Assembly (NCBI GenBank): GCA_937899415.1
Contig: CALBPI010000062.1
Coordinates: 160,639-224,638, forward strand
Origin: an uncultured Gammaproteobacteria bacterium
Lineage (GTDB): Bacteria > Pseudomonadota > Gammaproteobacteria > Steroidobacterales > Woeseiaceae
Direction: 5' to 3'
DNA: 64,000 nt
In this document: piece after piece, positions 18,748 through 29,538 of the stretch
Position numbering within the stretch: position 1 is the first letter of the stretch
How the letters are laid out: every line of letters starts with the position of its first letter
Position numbers and translations under genes: made by a program
The notes under the pieces: generated by a model
Told to the model about the DNA's origin: nothing
The model's input: the letters and a program-made list of their open reading frames with translations, nothing else
Database searches by the model: none

Positions 18748-19134
18748 GTGCGCGACCTGCGCTTTGCGCAACTGTGGCGGGTCGGTGGGTTCGGGCTGCT
18801 GGTCTTCATGGTGGTAGCGCTGCTGTTGCCGGGCGGTGGTCAGGTCCTGCCGCCGGGCAATTTCGACAAAGCGGCACACATTATCGGCTTCTTTGGCGCG
18901 ACGTTGTGGTTTGCGGGCGTGTATGAACGGTCGCGCTGGTGGCAGGTGGCCGTCGGCATGATGGCGTTTGGTGCGATCACAGAACTCGCGCAAGGCTTGC
19001 TGACGCGCTCGCGCAGCGCTGATCCCATAGATTTTGTCGCCGACGCTGGGGGGGTGCTGCTGGCACTCGCTGTCGCACGCCTTGGGTTTGAACACTGGGC
19101 GCGTTGGCTCGAACGCCTCGTGCCGCGCTCGTGA
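18748..19134 (+). CDS. VanZ-like small membrane protein
   Basis: 128 residues from a GTG two bases after the lolA stop. Three to four hydrophobic segments are visible (about 12-28, 44-60, 68-84, 98-116). The VanZ-type pattern is clear: FDKAAHIIGFFGATLWFA (Lys-x-x-His), then ITELAQGLL and the acidic DPIDFVADAGG. Members of this family are inner-membrane proteins of unclear activity; one branch gives low teicoplanin resistance. It is inserted between lolA and rarA, which are normally adjacent, and overlaps rarA by four bases (GTGA), so it is part of the same transcript. Confidence 0.85.
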   Translation: MRDLRFAQLWRVGGFGLLVFMVVALLLPGGGQVLPPGNFDKAAHIIGFFGATLWFAGVYERSRWWQVAVGMMAFGAITELAQGLLTRSRSADPIDFVADAGGVLLALAVARLGFEHWARWLERLVPRS

Positions 19135-20435
19135 GCGTCGACGCCCGACCACTTGCCGACCGCGCGCGGCCCACTCAGGTCGCGGAACTATCGGGGCAGC
19201 AGCATGTCTTGGCGCCCGGTAAGCCGCTCGCCGAGATTCTCGAACGCGGCCTGCCCGCATCGATGATCTTCTGGGGGCCGCCGGGCACGGGCAAGACCAC
19301 GCTCGCGCGGCTCATCGCCGCGAGCGGCGACGCCGAGTTCATTGCACTGTCTGCTGTCATGGCCGGGGTCCGCGACGTGCGTGCCGCGGTTGACGCGGCC
19401 AGGGCCACGCAGTCCGCTCAAGGTCGGCGCACAGTGCTGTTTGTCGATGAGGTGCACCGCTTTAACAAGGCGCAGCAAGACGCCTTCCTGCCCTTCATCG
19501 AGGACGGCACGATTCTGTTTGTCGGTGCGACCACCGAGAACCCGGCGTTTGCGCTTAACAACGCGCTGCTCTCGCGCGCGCGGGTCATCGTGCTCAAGGC
19601 ACTGCAGGCCGCCGATCTCATCGCGCTCTATCGCGGTCTCGCAGACCGACTCGAGCCCAACGACCCCGTCCTTGGGCTGACACTCGCTGACGAACAGCTG
19701 GCCTGGCTTGCCGATGTCGCCGATGGCGATGCGCGGCGGTTTTTGAATCTCATTGAGCTCTGTGCGCAGCTCGCGGAATCTGACGGCAGTCTTGGTGACG
19801 CCGCGCTGTCGGAGGTGGCCGAGGGGCGGACCGCGCGCTTCGACAAGGGCGGCGATGCCTTTTACGACCAGATCTCGGCACTGCACAAGGCCGTGCGGGG
19901 ATCGGACCCTGACGCATCGCTGTACTGGCTGCAGCGCATGCTCACGGCCGGTTGTGATCCGCACTACATTGCGCGCCGCGTGATCCGTATGGCCAGCGAG
20001 GACATCGGCAATGCGGATCCGCGTGCACTGACCATTGCGCTTGACGCCTGGCAGGCACTGGAGCGCCTCGGCAGTCCCGAGGGCGAGCTCGCGCTGGGGC
20101 AGGCCGTCGTGTTCATGGCTGTGGCCGCCAAGAGCAACGCCGCCTACACGGCTTTCAAGGCCGCCGCCGAGGACGCGAAGCAGGGCGCCTCGCACGAGGT
20201 CCCGGCACACCTTCGAAATGCGCCGACGCGGCTGGCCAAGTCGCTGGGTCACGGCAGCGGGTATCGCTACCCGCACGATGAGCCCGATGGCTTCGCGGCC
20301 GGCGTGGACTACTTTCCGCCGGAAATGGGGCGGCGAACGTACTATCATCCCGTGCCGCGCGGGCTTGAACTCAAAGTGCGTGACAAGCTTGCCGCATTAG
20401 CGAAGGCCAATGCCGCAGCTCGCGACGACGACTGA
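19131..20435 (+). CDS. rarA: Replication-associated recombination protein RarA (MgsA)
   Basis: 434 residues from the GTG at 19131, which overlaps the preceding stop; MSVDARPLADRARPTQVAELSGQQHVL is the usual RarA N-terminus (first residue GTG). It has Walker A GPPGTGKT at 49-56, Walker B VLFVDEVHRFNKAQQDAFLPF, sensor 1 GATTENPAFALNNALLSRARV, and the C-terminal tetramerisation region (YWLQRMLTAGCDPHYIARRVIRMASEDIG in parts). RarA/MgsA is a clamp-loader-like AAA+ ATPase that acts at stalled forks with SSB. Placement between lolA and serS is the conserved order. Confidence 0.95.
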   Translation: MSVDARPLADRARPTQVAELSGQQHVLAPGKPLAEILERGLPASMIFWGPPGTGKTTLARLIAASGDAEFIALSAVMAGVRDVRAAVDAARATQSAQGRRTVLFVDEVHRFNKAQQDAFLPFIEDGTILFVGATTENPAFALNNALLSRARVIVLKALQAADLIALYRGLADRLEPNDPVLGLTLADEQLAWLADVADGDARRFLNLIELCAQLAESDGSLGDAALSEVAEGRTARFDKGGDAFYDQISALHKAVRGSDPDASLYWLQRMLTAGCDPHYIARRVIRMASEDIGNADPRALTIALDAWQALERLGSPEGELALGQAVVFMAVAAKSNAAYTAFKAAAEDAKQGASHEVPAHLRNAPTRLAKSLGHGSGYRYPHDEPDGFAAGVDYFPPEMGRRTYYHPVPRGLELKVRDKLAALAKANAAARDDD

Positions 20436-24598
<4,163 letters not shown>

Positions 24599-24685
24599 TG
24601 CTGTTCCCCCGGTGGTTGCACCGAGTATAGCTGTGCGTGTCGACAGCCGCCAAACTCATTGATCTTTAGGGAACTTGCGAAGTAC

Positions 24686-24770
24686 GGGGGTGGGATTGGC
24701 TCCGCCGGTCTCGGCGCGCTGTTCGCGCCGCGGCTCGAACCCTGTTGTTTGAATTCGTGGGTTCGAATCT
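24686..24770. repeat. T-arm-bracketed palindromic repeat, copy A
   Basis: 85 bases, about 94% identical to copy B at 24825-24909 (five mismatches). It starts with the minus-strand T-arm half GTGGGATT, continues with a GC-rich hairpin (CGGCGCG-CTGTT-CGCGCCG, 24712-24730), resumes with CGAACCC, and ends with a plus-strand T-arm TTCGTGGGTTCGAATC that is the inverted T-arm of the neighbouring tRNA-Ser. Non-coding. With copy B it explains most of the 367-base gap between the channel gene and tRNA-Ser. Confidence 0.75.
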
Positions 24771-24824
24771 CGGCTCCCGAGAATTGGTCGCGATAGTGAA
24801 GGTCGTGCTGAGTTGGGGGCGGAG

Positions 24825-24909
24825 GGGGGTGGGATTGGCTTCGCCGGTCTCAGCGCGCTGTGCGCGCCTCGGCTCGAACCCTGTTGTTTGATTTCGTGGG
24901 TTCGAATCC
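24825..24909. repeat. T-arm-bracketed palindromic repeat, copy B
   Basis: Second copy, 139 bases from copy A. The bases before it (GGCGGAGGGGG from 24819) match the tRNA-Ser 3' acceptor end, so this copy begins as a tRNA-Ser 3' fragment that breaks off in the T loop after GGGAT. The central hairpin is GCGCGC-TGT-GCGCGC (24853-24867). It ends in an inverted T-arm TTCGTGGGTTCGAATCCC, exactly the reverse complement of the T-arm in the intact tRNA at 24966-25055. Confidence 0.75.
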
Positions 24910-24965
24910 CCGCTCCAGACCGACTATCGCAGCGATTAGGGCTGCGAAGCGTTTGAACGGGAAAG

Positions 24966-25055
24966 TGGCGGAGGGGGTGGGATTCGAACCCACGAAGGAG
25001 TTTAACCCTTGCCGGTTTTCAAGACCGGTGCATTCAACCGCTCTGCCACCCCTCC
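24966..25055 (-). tRNA. tRNA-Ser(TGA)
   Basis: 90 bases on the minus strand including an encoded CCA (TGG at 24966-24968 on the plus strand). Acceptor GGAGGGG pairs with CCCCTCC; the D-arm is GGCAGAGCGGTTGAAT; the anticodon loop in CCGGTCTTGAAAACCGG carries TGA; a long class II variable arm (AAGGGTTAAACTCCTT) follows; the T-arm is GTGGGTTCGAATCCCAC. It reads UCA and related serine codons. Its 3' flank carries the two T-arm-derived repeats. Confidence 0.95.
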
Positions 25056-25158
25056 GAAGGTCGCGATTTTCGCTGCAGACCGGGGCCGATGCAAGGCGGG
25101 GGACTTTTCGTCTCGTAAAATGGTCCCATAATGAAGCTATGGGCTACCGGGCGACGCA

Positions 25159-25500
25159 ATGAACTCACAGGATCCGCGACTGACACAAATCGGCTTTGGC
25201 GGCAGCAACGCCACAGCGTCACCTGTCGCCCGAGTGCTGGGTGCCATCGCGGGTGCTGCGATGTTCGTCGTCGCCATCATCGTGGGTGGCGTGCTGTTGT
25301 TGGGGTTCCTTGCGCTTGCTGCCGCGCTGGCTGTGGCCTTCGCAGTGCGCTTCTGGTGGTGGCGTCGCCAGATGTTGCGCAACGCGCGTTCCCGCCCGAC
25401 GCGGGGCCCTGGTTCCGGACCAAGTGGTGGCGCGAACGGGCCGGGGCAGGCAGGTCCTCGCTCGACCATTGAAGGCGACTACCGAGTTGTGGACGAATAA
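25159..25500 (+). CDS. Small membrane protein of unknown function
   Basis: 113 residues from an ATG. Residues about 22-68 are hydrophobic and long enough for two membrane helices in a hairpin (VLGAIAGAAMFVVAIIVGG and LLGFLALAAALAVAFAV), followed by a basic WWWRRQ edge and a Gly/Pro/Arg-rich cytoplasmic linker. The C-terminal end STIEGDYRVVDE resembles the conserved tail (IEGEYRVVD) seen on small gammaproteobacterial membrane proteins; this is a recollection, not a search. It is followed 44 bases later by the histidine phosphatase gene on the same strand. Confidence 0.65.
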   Translation: MNSQDPRLTQIGFGGSNATASPVARVLGAIAGAAMFVVAIIVGGVLLLGFLALAAALAVAFAVRFWWWRRQMLRNARSRPTRGPGSGPSGGANGPGQAGPRSTIEGDYRVVDE

Positions 25501-25544
25501 CGACCGCTGGCGGCTTTGGAACAATCTGAGATAAGCTCCGGCGC

Positions 25545-26144
25545 GTGGCCTACAACGAGATGGAAAGACAGGCGCGCCGTCGTCGTCGGCGCCGCAACCG
25601 GACACTCAGCCTCTTGCTGGTCATCACGGCCTGCATCGGCCTTGCCTGGTTCTTTGAGTCCCAGGCCACGACGACCCTGCTGTTTGTTCGCCATGCGGAA
25701 AAGGCGGAGTCGCCTGCTGAGAATCCCGGCCTGTCCACTGCAGGCATTCAGCGCGCCCTCGAACTCGAACGTGTGCTCGCCGACCTCGACGTCGTAGCCG
25801 GTGTCGATGCCATCTACGTGTCGCAGTACCGGCGTACCGTGGACACGGCCAGACCCGCTGCGCGTGCGGCGGGGCTCGACCCCAGACCATTTGATGTCAG
25901 TAACGTCGAGCAGGCCGTCGTCGACATTGTTGAGCGGCACAAGGGCAAGATCGTGCTTATCGTGGGACACAGCAACACCATTGCGCCCATGATCGCCGAG
26001 CTGGGTGGCAGCAAGAAGGTGCCCGAAATCGGTGAGGACGAGTACGACAACCTCTACATCGTCACGATCCCCTGGTTTGGCAAGGTCAAAACGCTACGGC
26101 TCAAGTACGGTGCGCCGTATGTGCCTGCCACCGACCCGGGTTAG
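25545..26144 (+). CDS. Membrane-anchored histidine phosphatase family protein
   Basis: 199 residues if the GTG at 25545 is used; an ATG at 25560 is equally possible, and neither has a strong ribosome site. A run of eight arginines (about 10-18) precedes one membrane helix (about 20-38, TLSLLLVITACIGLAWFF), so the enzyme domain should be outside the cytoplasmic membrane. The catalytic motif is LLFVRHAEKAE (Arg49, His50), with SQYRRTVDTARP and the second histidine in VGHSNTIAPM. This is the SixA/phosphoglycerate mutase-like fold; RHA rather than RHG is normal for the SixA side. The substrate cannot be read from sequence. YjbQ starts six bases downstream. Confidence 0.8.
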   Translation: MAYNEMERQARRRRRRRNRTLSLLLVITACIGLAWFFESQATTTLLFVRHAEKAESPAENPGLSTAGIQRALELERVLADLDVVAGVDAIYVSQYRRTVDTARPAARAAGLDPRPFDVSNVEQAVVDIVERHKGKIVLIVGHSNTIAPMIAELGGSKKVPEIGEDEYDNLYIVTIPWFGKVKTLRLKYGAPYVPATDPG

Positions 26145-26150
26145 CTACGC

Positions 26151-26561
26151 GTGAGCAGCACGCTGTCGATTGAGACGCGGGGTCGCGGGCTCTATGAATT
26201 CACGCGCGACGTCGCCGCACTTGCGCCCGCGACCGGCGCGGGGCTCTGCCACCTGTTCATCCGCCACACCAGCGCGTCACTGATCATCACCGAAAATGCG
26301 GCGCCGGCCGTCCGTGGTGATCTGGAGCGGTTTTTCGGTGACCTCGTGCCTGACGGTGATCCCCGCTATGCGCATGACGACGAGGGCCCGGACGACATGC
26401 CGGCGCACGTGCGCAGTGTGCTGACACAAATGTCGCTGTCCATCCCGTACAGGAACGGCCAGTTGCTGCTGGGTACCTGGCAGGGCGCGTTTCTCTGGGA
26501 GCACCGGCACGTCGCACACCGCCGCGAGGTGGTCGTGACGTTTGTCGCCGAAGCCGCCTAG
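26151..26561 (+). CDS. yjbQ: YjbQ / UPF0047 family protein
   Basis: 136 residues from a GTG six bases after the phosphatase stop. Family blocks are complete: CHLFIRHTSASLIITENA, the RGDLERFFGDLVP stretch, HDDEGPDDMPAHVRSVL, and LLLGTWQGAFLWEHR. The conserved histidines and acidic residues of the putative active site (HTSAS, HDDEG, H in EHR) are all present. Family members complement thiamine-phosphate synthase mutants weakly, hence the common name secondary thiamine-phosphate synthase, but the true role is unsettled. The stop overlaps that of the convergent peroxiredoxin gene (CTAG). Confidence 0.9.
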   Translation: MSSTLSIETRGRGLYEFTRDVAALAPATGAGLCHLFIRHTSASLIITENAAPAVRGDLERFFGDLVPDGDPRYAHDDEGPDDMPAHVRSVLTQMSLSIPYRNGQLLLGTWQGAFLWEHRHVAHRREVVVTFVAEAA

Positions 26562-27010
26562 CTTTGCGCCACCATGGCGCGCTCGATGAACTCGAGATGG
26601 CGCGCGATGGCGATGTCGGCCATGACGGCGTCGACGATGACACCGTCCCCGTCGATAAGGTAGGTGCCGCGCCGCACGCCAAAGCCCAACGGGCCGTCGA
26701 CGTCATAGGCACGCACAGCCGTTTTGTCCGGGTCGCTGAGCAACGGGAAGGGCAGGGTGTGCCGGGCAGCGAAGCGTTGGTGGCTGTCACCGTCCTGCGG
26801 ACTCACGCCCACGATGCGCAGACCGCTCGCGATGAGGTCGTCGTGGATGTCACGAATCGCGCACGCTTCCTTCGTGCAGCCCGGTGTGAAATCGGCCGGG
26901 TAGAAGTAGAGCACCAGCGGCCCTTCGGCGATCAGGTCTTCCAGTGTCACCGGGTCACCGTCCGCATCTGGCAGCGTAAAGGACGGTGCCTGGGTTCCAG
27001 GCTTTAGCAT
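26558..27010 (-). CDS. bcp: Thioredoxin-dependent peroxiredoxin, BCP family
   Basis: 150 residues. The peroxidatic cysteine is Cys45 in YPADFTPGCTKEAC, with the resolving cysteine at position 50, the spacing of atypical two-cysteine BCP enzymes. Other blocks are GVSPQDGDSHQRFAARHTLPFPLLSDPD (in parts) and RGTYLIDGDGVI. It reduces hydrogen peroxide and organic hydroperoxides using thioredoxin. It lies 12 bases after the GNAT gene on the same strand, so it is probably in the transcript that also contains tRNA-Arg. Confidence 0.93.
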   Translation of the reverse strand: MLKPGTQAPSFTLPDADGDPVTLEDLIAEGPLVLYFYPADFTPGCTKEACAIRDIHDDLIASGLRIVGVSPQDGDSHQRFAARHTLPFPLLSDPDKTAVRAYDVDGPLGFGVRRGTYLIDGDGVIVDAVMADIAIARHLEFIERAMVAQS

Positions 27011-27022
27011 GTCGGGCTCCGT

Positions 27023-27478
27023 TTAGTCGTCAAAGGTGAGTTCGAGCATGGCGTAGCCAGCGTCGATCATACCTAGTGCGCGGTAGGTATCTGCGGCGGC
27101 CGTGTTGTCATGCTCGACGTACAGACGCAATCCGCACGCCTTCGCGCTGCGCGCCTGCTCGCGCACGTGTTCGTAGAGTGCACGGAAGACGCCGCGTCGG
27201 CGAAAATCCGGCGCGATGTACACGCTCTGCAGCCACCAGAACCAGGCGTTGCGCCAGTCGCTCCATTCGCGCGTGATCATGACCTGGCCGATGGGGTTGC
27301 CGTCGGACTCGACGACCCAGTAGCGGCCCCGGTTGTCGTCCTCGAGCAGGCTGCGCACGCCGGCCGTTAGCACCTCGAGGTCGAGTGCCTTGACTTCTGT
27401 TTCGAGCGCCATGGCGGCGTTGTAGAGGGCGATGGCCGTGACATCGTCAGGCACCGCGTCGCGAATCGTGATCGTCAT
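27023..27478 (-). CDS. GNAT family N-acetyltransferase
   Basis: 151 residues from the ATG at 27478 (MTITIRDAVPDDVTAIALYN). A longer frame exists but would run through tRNA-Arg. The GNAT acetyl-CoA site is visible as LQSVYIAPDFRRRGVFRALYEHV, followed by LRLYVEHDNTAAADTYRALGM. Acceptor unknown. The start codon is only five bases after the encoded CCA of tRNA-Arg, and those bases (CTCCT) cannot serve as a ribosome site, so after tRNA 3' processing the message would be almost leaderless. Confidence 0.88.
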   Translation of the reverse strand: MTITIRDAVPDDVTAIALYNAAMALETEVKALDLEVLTAGVRSLLEDDNRGRYWVVESDGNPIGQVMITREWSDWRNAWFWWLQSVYIAPDFRRRGVFRALYEHVREQARSAKACGLRLYVEHDNTAAADTYRALGMIDAGYAMLELTFDD

Positions 27479-27483
27479 AGGAG

Positions 27484-27560
27484 TGGTGCGCCCGGCAGGA
27501 TTCGAACCTGCGACCAATGGATTAGGAATCCACTACTCTATCCGACTGAGCTACGGGCGC
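27484..27560 (-). tRNA. tRNA-Arg(CCT)
   Basis: 77 bases with encoded CCA (27484-27486 on the plus strand as TGG). Acceptor GCGCCCG pairs with CGGGCGC; the anticodon loop TTCCTAA in GTGGATTCCTAATCCAT gives CCT; the T-arm is GCAGGTTCGAATCCTGC. It decodes AGG. A partial copy split in the T loop lies upstream at 27624-27776. Confidence 0.96.
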
Positions 27561-27608
27561 GCTGCTTGAATGAGGCGCCAGTGTGCCATGGGCCTGTTGA
27601 AACGGCGA
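27502..27608. repeat. 107-bp perfect direct repeat, copy 1
   Basis: Runs from the T loop of intact tRNA-Arg (TCGAACCTGCG) through its 5' end and 48 bases of 5' flank (to AACGGCGA). It is identical over its whole length to 27718-27824; the period is 216 bases. Identity without drift suggests a recent duplication or ongoing conversion. Confidence 0.9.
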
Positions 27609-27623
27609 CGAGTGCGCGAGCGT

Positions 27624-27776
27624 CGCCCGGCAGGATAGATCGAAACGCCCTGGCGGTCGTTTCGCCCCTGCGGGCTTCGCGGCTGCGCCGCTCGTCGTCA
27701 ATTGCTGTCGCAATTGATCGAACCTGCGACCAATGGATTAGGAATCCACTACTCTATCCGACTGAGCTACGGGCGC
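27624..27776 (-). pseudogene. tRNA-Arg(CCT) copy split in the T loop
   Basis: Bases 27718-27776 are identical to the intact tRNA-Arg from its 5' end to the T loop. The remaining 3' acceptor and T-arm part (CGCCCGGCAGGAT, 27624-27636) lies 81 bases away, beyond a palindromic insert. The acceptor end has changes and the encoded CCA is missing. A functional tRNA is unlikely unless the insert is removed from the RNA. Its 5' flank is the same as that of the intact gene. Confidence 0.85.
27637..27717. mobile_element. 81-bp palindrome-rich insert in the tRNA-Arg T loop
   Basis: GC-rich, non-coding, made of three successive inverted repeats: CGAAACG...CGTTTCG (27641-27664), GCGGC-TGC-GCCGC (27680-27692) and TCAATTG-CTGTCG-CAATTGA (27698-27717). 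It divides the T-loop string ATTCGAA into AT and TCGAA. No transposase or integrase is nearby, so any movement would depend on an enzyme encoded elsewhere. Calling it mobile is inference from position and structure. Confidence 0.5.
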
Positions 27777-27824
27777 GCTGCTTGAATGAGGCGCCAGTGT
27801 GCCATGGGCCTGTTGAAACGGCGA
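27718..27824. repeat. 107-bp perfect direct repeat, copy 2
   Basis: Second copy of 27502-27608. It contains the 5' four-fifths of tRNA-Arg plus the same 48-base 5' flank (GCTGCTTGAATGAGGCGCCA onward). After base 27824 the two sequences diverge. Confidence 0.9.
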
Positions 27825-27841
27825 TGGCGATTCGGACGGTG

Positions 27842-27870
27842 CAAAAAAAGCCGCCCCGAAGGGCGGCTTT
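27842..27870 (-). terminator. Intrinsic terminator of the DUF3300 gene
   Basis: Read on the minus strand: AAAGCCGCCC, a TTCG tetraloop, GGGCGGC, then seven T residues. A strong GC stem with UUCG loop and T-run, 25 bases after the DUF3300 stop. It would also shield the tRNA region from that gene. Confidence 0.9.
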
Positions 27871-27894
27871 GCGCTTGGCAGGTCCTGGTCGCGT

Positions 27895-29538
27895 TCAGTT
27901 CCGTCGGCTGCGACGATCCCGATCCCGGCTGCCGCGGTTGCTGCTGCGGCTCGACGAACGAGACGACGAGCGGTTCGCGCTACGGCTTGATTGCCGCGTG
28001 GGCGCTCGAGACTCGGAACGGCTCCGCGTACGCGACTCGGAGCGCTGACGCGGCGCGGGGCGCTGCTGCGAGCGCTGCGTCTGGCGCTGCGCGCGCGGTG
28101 GCGTCGCCTGGCGCACATTGCGATCGTTGCGTGATGCGCGTGGCGCGGGTCGCGACGTTTGTCGGGAGTTACTCGCGAATCGTCGCGTGTCACCGCGGTT
28201 GCGGTTCGCAGTGCCCGAGTTTCGGTTGCGGTTCGCCGTGCCGGCGTTTCGGTTCCGATTCGTGCCACCGGCGTTTCGGTCACGATCTCGCGTCGTGTAA
28301 CGCTGCGTGCGCGCTCCGGTAGTGCTGTCACGGCGCAGTCTGCGTTCGGCCCGGTCCGGGTCTCGCTCGCTGCGGTTCGCGCGTTGGCGCCCGTTGCCAT
28401 TGGCTGCAAAGCGTTGCGTGCGCGTGCCGCCGGCCGCCGTATCGCGGCGCGATCGGCTGTCACTGCGCCGGTCATTGTTGCCATTTCGCCGTGCATTGCG
28501 TTGGTCGCGCTGGACGACGTTGTCCACACCACGGTAGCGCTGACGGCGCTCGCTATTGATCCGCGCCGCACGATTCGTGCGCGCTGTTCGAACGCGGCGG
28601 TCGTTGTTGTACGCCAGCGTGGTGTCGTTGCGTGCACCGTAGCGTCGGTAGCCCGGGCGGGCGCCGTGACGGCTACGCGGGTGCCAGCGGTAAGCCTGAC
28701 CCTGTCGGCGCACCACGCGCACGCCGTTGCGGTAGACGTGATGGTCGAACGCACGACGATGCCGGTAGAAGCGGTTCGACACGTAATGGCGCCCGTAATA
28801 CGGGTGCCCCACGTGATCGAAGTAGTGCAGGTGCAGGTAGCGGTGGCGCCAGGAGATCGTGAACGCCGTGCTCACGCCCCAGAACCAGTCCGAGTAGAAC
28901 CGGTGCCCAACCGGGTAGGGGTAGTAGTACAGCGGGTAGCCATGGGGGTGATAGAAGTAGACGGGCCGTCGGTTGCGCACCACGACCACGTCGGGGTCGT
29001 AATAGGGCACGTAGATCACATCCTGCGCCGCCGGGCGAATCGCGATGCCCTCGTCGCTGCGCTCCACGGTTTGGTAGTCGTCGGTTTCGAGGTTGCCCGC
29101 AAGCCAGGCCTGGTCACGAAACACTTCGACGGCCTCGAGCACATCGCCCTGCTGTGCGAGCACGGCTTCGCCAAGCTGCCAGGTCCAGTCGAGGTCGTCA
29201 TTCAGAAGCTGCAGTGCCTCGGGATAGTTGAGCAGCGCGACGATGCTGTCGTCCCATTCAGGATCGGGCTCCAGGCCCGGATCGCGTTCACGCGCTTCGA
29301 GCAGGCGTTGCGCCTCAACGACCTGCAACGGATAGGTTGCCGCCGGCAGTACGATGGCCAGCAGGTCATCGGGGTAGAGTGCGACAGGCGCCACGAGATC
29401 GACGAGCGCGTCCTCGTCATACACAGGGGCGTCGTCCTGCGCGTGTGCAGGCGCAAACGAAACGAGAAGCGCTAGGAGCGCCAGCAGTGACGTGGCGACT
29501 CGCGGGGCAACGCCGTCTTTGACGGGGTGCTGGATCAT
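27895..29538 (-). CDS. DUF3300 domain protein with long Arg-rich tail
   Basis: 547 residues with a signal peptide (about 1-33, SLLALLALLVSFAPAHAQ) and a good AGGAG site seven bases before the ATG. The DUF3300 domain spans about 40-200: LVAPVALYPDDLLAIVLPAATYPLQVVEAQR, WDDSIVALLNYPEAL, and VIYVPYYDPDVV (each in parts). Residues about 200-290 are rich in Tyr, His and Trp (YYYPYPVGHRFYSDWFWG). The last 250 or so are disordered, rich in Arg, Asn, Ser and Thr with near-repeats such as NRNRNAGTA, and strongly basic. The domain has no established activity. The export signal places it in the periplasm or outer membrane. An intrinsic terminator follows. Confidence 0.85.
   Translation of the reverse strand: MIQHPVKDGVAPRVATSLLALLALLVSFAPAHAQDDAPVYDEDALVDLVAPVALYPDDLLAIVLPAATYPLQVVEAQRLLEARERDPGLEPDPEWDDSIVALLNYPEALQLLNDDLDWTWQLGEAVLAQQGDVLEAVEVFRDQAWLAGNLETDDYQTVERSDEGIAIRPAAQDVIYVPYYDPDVVVVRNRRPVYFYHPHGYPLYYYPYPVGHRFYSDWFWGVSTAFTISWRHRYLHLHYFDHVGHPYYGRHYVSNRFYRHRRAFDHHVYRNGVRVVRRQGQAYRWHPRSRHGARPGYRRYGARNDTTLAYNNDRRVRTARTNRAARINSERRQRYRGVDNVVQRDQRNARRNGNNDRRSDSRSRRDTAAGGTRTQRFAANGNGRQRANRSERDPDRAERRLRRDSTTGARTQRYTTRDRDRNAGGTNRNRNAGTANRNRNSGTANRNRGDTRRFASNSRQTSRPAPRASRNDRNVRQATPPRAQRQTQRSQQRPAPRQRSESRTRSRSESRAPTRQSSRSANRSSSRSSSRSSNRGSRDRDRRSRRN

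Noticed and set aside
24686..24909. Two additional tRNA genes on the basis of T-arm sequence
   Set aside because: No D-arm, anticodon arm or closed acceptor stem can be formed around the T-arm pieces.
24826..24925. CRISPR-like direct repeats
   Set aside because: Only two copies, 85 bp long, with tRNA-derived ends and no spacer pattern or cas genes.
27637..27717. Group I intron in tRNA-Arg
   Set aside because: Bacterial tRNA-Arg(CCT) introns of that class sit in the anticodon loop and are over 200 bases; this insert is 81 bases in the T loop and lacks a catalytic core.
28159..29475. 438-codon plus-strand open frame across the DUF3300 gene
   Set aside because: Val/Ala/Arg-rich translation without domain; the minus strand has signal peptide, ribosome site, DUF3300 motifs and a terminator.
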